Positions 5,437-6,258 of a DNA stretch of 6,258 nt are shown here, one piece after another. Source of the DNA: an uncultured Acidimicrobiaceae bacterium (GTDB lineage Bacteria; Actinomycetota; Acidimicrobiia; Acidimicrobiales; Ilumatobacteraceae); the NCBI GenBank assembly GCA_903934195.1, contig CAIZMV010000160.1, positions 1 to 6,258 of the forward strand. Direction: 5' to 3'. The translations under genes were made by a program, and so were the position numbers. The stretch's first letter is position 1; every line of letters begins with the position of its first letter. The notes below the pieces were generated by a model. The model ran no database searches. It was not told the origin of the DNA and saw nothing but the letters and a program-made list of their open reading frames with translations.

Positions 5437-6258
5437 ATGACTATTCGTAAGTCAGTTGTTGTGCTTGGGCCAACAGCAAGTGGAAAAAGTGATGCAGCAA
5501 TGACTGCAGCAGCATTGCAACCAAAGGGTTCAGTTCATGTCATCGCTGCTGATTCCATGCAGGTGTACAAGCGAATGGATATCGGAACTGCAAAACCATC
5601 GGCAGCCGATCAAGCCCTAATTGCTCATCATTGTCTTGATGTTGCTGAACCAAGCGAGCGTTACACGGTCGCTAGATACATGGAAGATGTCGCTGTTGCG
5701 CGCGCAACAATTGCTGATGCCGGAGCGGCTGAATTGGTGGTTGGCGGCACCGGTTTGTATGTGACCGCAATTGTTGACGGACTAGATATGCCTGGCGAGT
5801 TTCCAGAGATTCGAGCCGAACTAGAAGCGAATGAAGACACTGAGGCGTTATTTGCTCAGTTGCTGGCACTTGACCCCGAAGCAACCACGAAGATGGAACC
5901 GAATAATCGACGCCGCATTATTCGCGCCCTTGAAGTATGTCTGGGCAGTGGCGAGAAGTTCAGTTCGTTCGGTGAAGGAATCGGTTCGTTCAGTCCTACA
6001 TCAACAACATTGATTGGTTTGCGATGGGATCGCGATGTTCTTCGGTCTCGTATTGCCCAGAGAGTAAACATCATGATGGAGCGAGGACTTGTAGAAGAGG
6101 TTCGTTCCCTGTTGGCAGAGCCAGATGGTCTTTCCTTCACCGCTCGCCAAGCACTTGGCTACAAGGAAATGATTGAGCATCTGGAAGGCCGTTGGTCGCT
6201 TGCCGAAGCGGTGTCGGCCACCATTTTGCGTACCCAGCAGTTCGCTATTCGCCAAGAC
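5437..6258 (+). CDS. miaA: MiaA, tRNA dimethylallyltransferase (3' partial)
   Basis: The first 274 residues of MiaA; the frame is still open at the right edge, and a few dozen residues are missing relative to the usual 300-316. The enzyme transfers a dimethylallyl group from DMAPP to N6 of A37 in tRNAs reading UNN codons, the step before MiaB. Motifs: P-loop GPTASGKS at 11-18; ADSMQVYKRMDIGTAKP at 38-54, with the conserved Asp39 and Ser40; HHCLD at 64-68; GGTGLY at 103-108; NRRRIIRALEV near 157-167; ARQALGYKEM near the C-terminal part; and RTQQFAIRQ just before the edge. The ATG is 4 nt after the miaB stop without a clear Shine-Dalgarno, so translation is probably coupled to miaB. In many actinobacteria dapF and hflX come next, outside this window. 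Confidence 0.97.
   Translation, partial: MTIRKSVVVLGPTASGKSDAAMTAAALQPKGSVHVIAADSMQVYKRMDIGTAKPSAADQALIAHHCLDVAEPSERYTVARYMEDVAVARATIADAGAAELVVGGTGLYVTAIVDGLDMPGEFPEIRAELEANEDTEALFAQLLALDPEATTKMEPNNRRRIIRALEVCLGSGEKFSSFGEGIGSFSPTSTTLIGLRWDRDVLRSRIAQRVNIMMERGLVEEVRSLLAEPDGLSFTARQALGYKEMIEHLEGRWSLAEAVSATILRTQQFAIRQD

Noticed and set aside
1..6258. Mobile element, CRISPR array, tRNA/rRNA or defence module
   Set aside because: No transposase or integrase motif, no regularly spaced repeats and no tRNA-like cloverleaf were seen; genes are co-directional and gaps are short (181, 169, 30 and 4 nt).

Overview
This 6.3-kb window is a chromosomal, housekeeping stretch with every gene on the + strand. 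Gene content and order (recA followed by miaB and miaA), a Gram-positive/actinobacterial-type LexA operator in front of recA, GTG/TTG starts and a DUF983-type membrane protein point to an actinobacterium. The moderate GC content suggests an Acidimicrobiia-like or freshwater/marine lineage rather than a high-GC streptomycete or mycobacterium. This placement is inference; no rRNA or other definitive marker is present.

Layout. (1) Positions 3-722: C-terminal half of a class-III PLP aminotransferase of the glutamate-1-semialdehyde aminomutase type, cut by the left edge. (2) About 703-1134: a small zinc-ribbon plus two-helix membrane protein (DUF983-like) whose probable start overlaps the end of the aminotransferase. 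(3) 1135-1315: an intergenic region rich in dyad symmetry. It holds a possible weak terminator, then a recA promoter (TTGACC, 17 bp, TACAGT) whose spacer is filled by a perfect LexA box, then two further 10-bp palindromes and a ribosome binding site. (4) 1316-2368: complete recA, without an intein. (5) 2369-2537: two consecutive strong hairpins, then the leader of the next gene. (6) 2538-3974: a secreted protein of unknown function with a signal peptide, three close cysteine pairs and a lysine-rich C-terminal module lacking any acidic residue. (7) 4005-5432: complete miaB. (8) 5437-6258: miaA, open at the right edge.

Working together. RecA is the SOS co-protease and recombinase, and the operator shows it is under LexA control. 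MiaA and MiaB carry out successive steps on tRNA adenosine-37 (prenylation, then methylthiolation) and sit 4 nt apart, clearly as a transcriptional unit. The secreted-protein gene occupies the place where many actinobacteria carry recX. It has no terminator before miaB, so it may share a transcript with the tRNA-modification genes despite having no evident functional link.

I do not see a defence system, mobile element, CRISPR array, RNA gene or other clearly novel system. The most interesting points are the layered operator/promoter architecture of recA, the absence of recX from its usual place, and the bipartite secreted protein.
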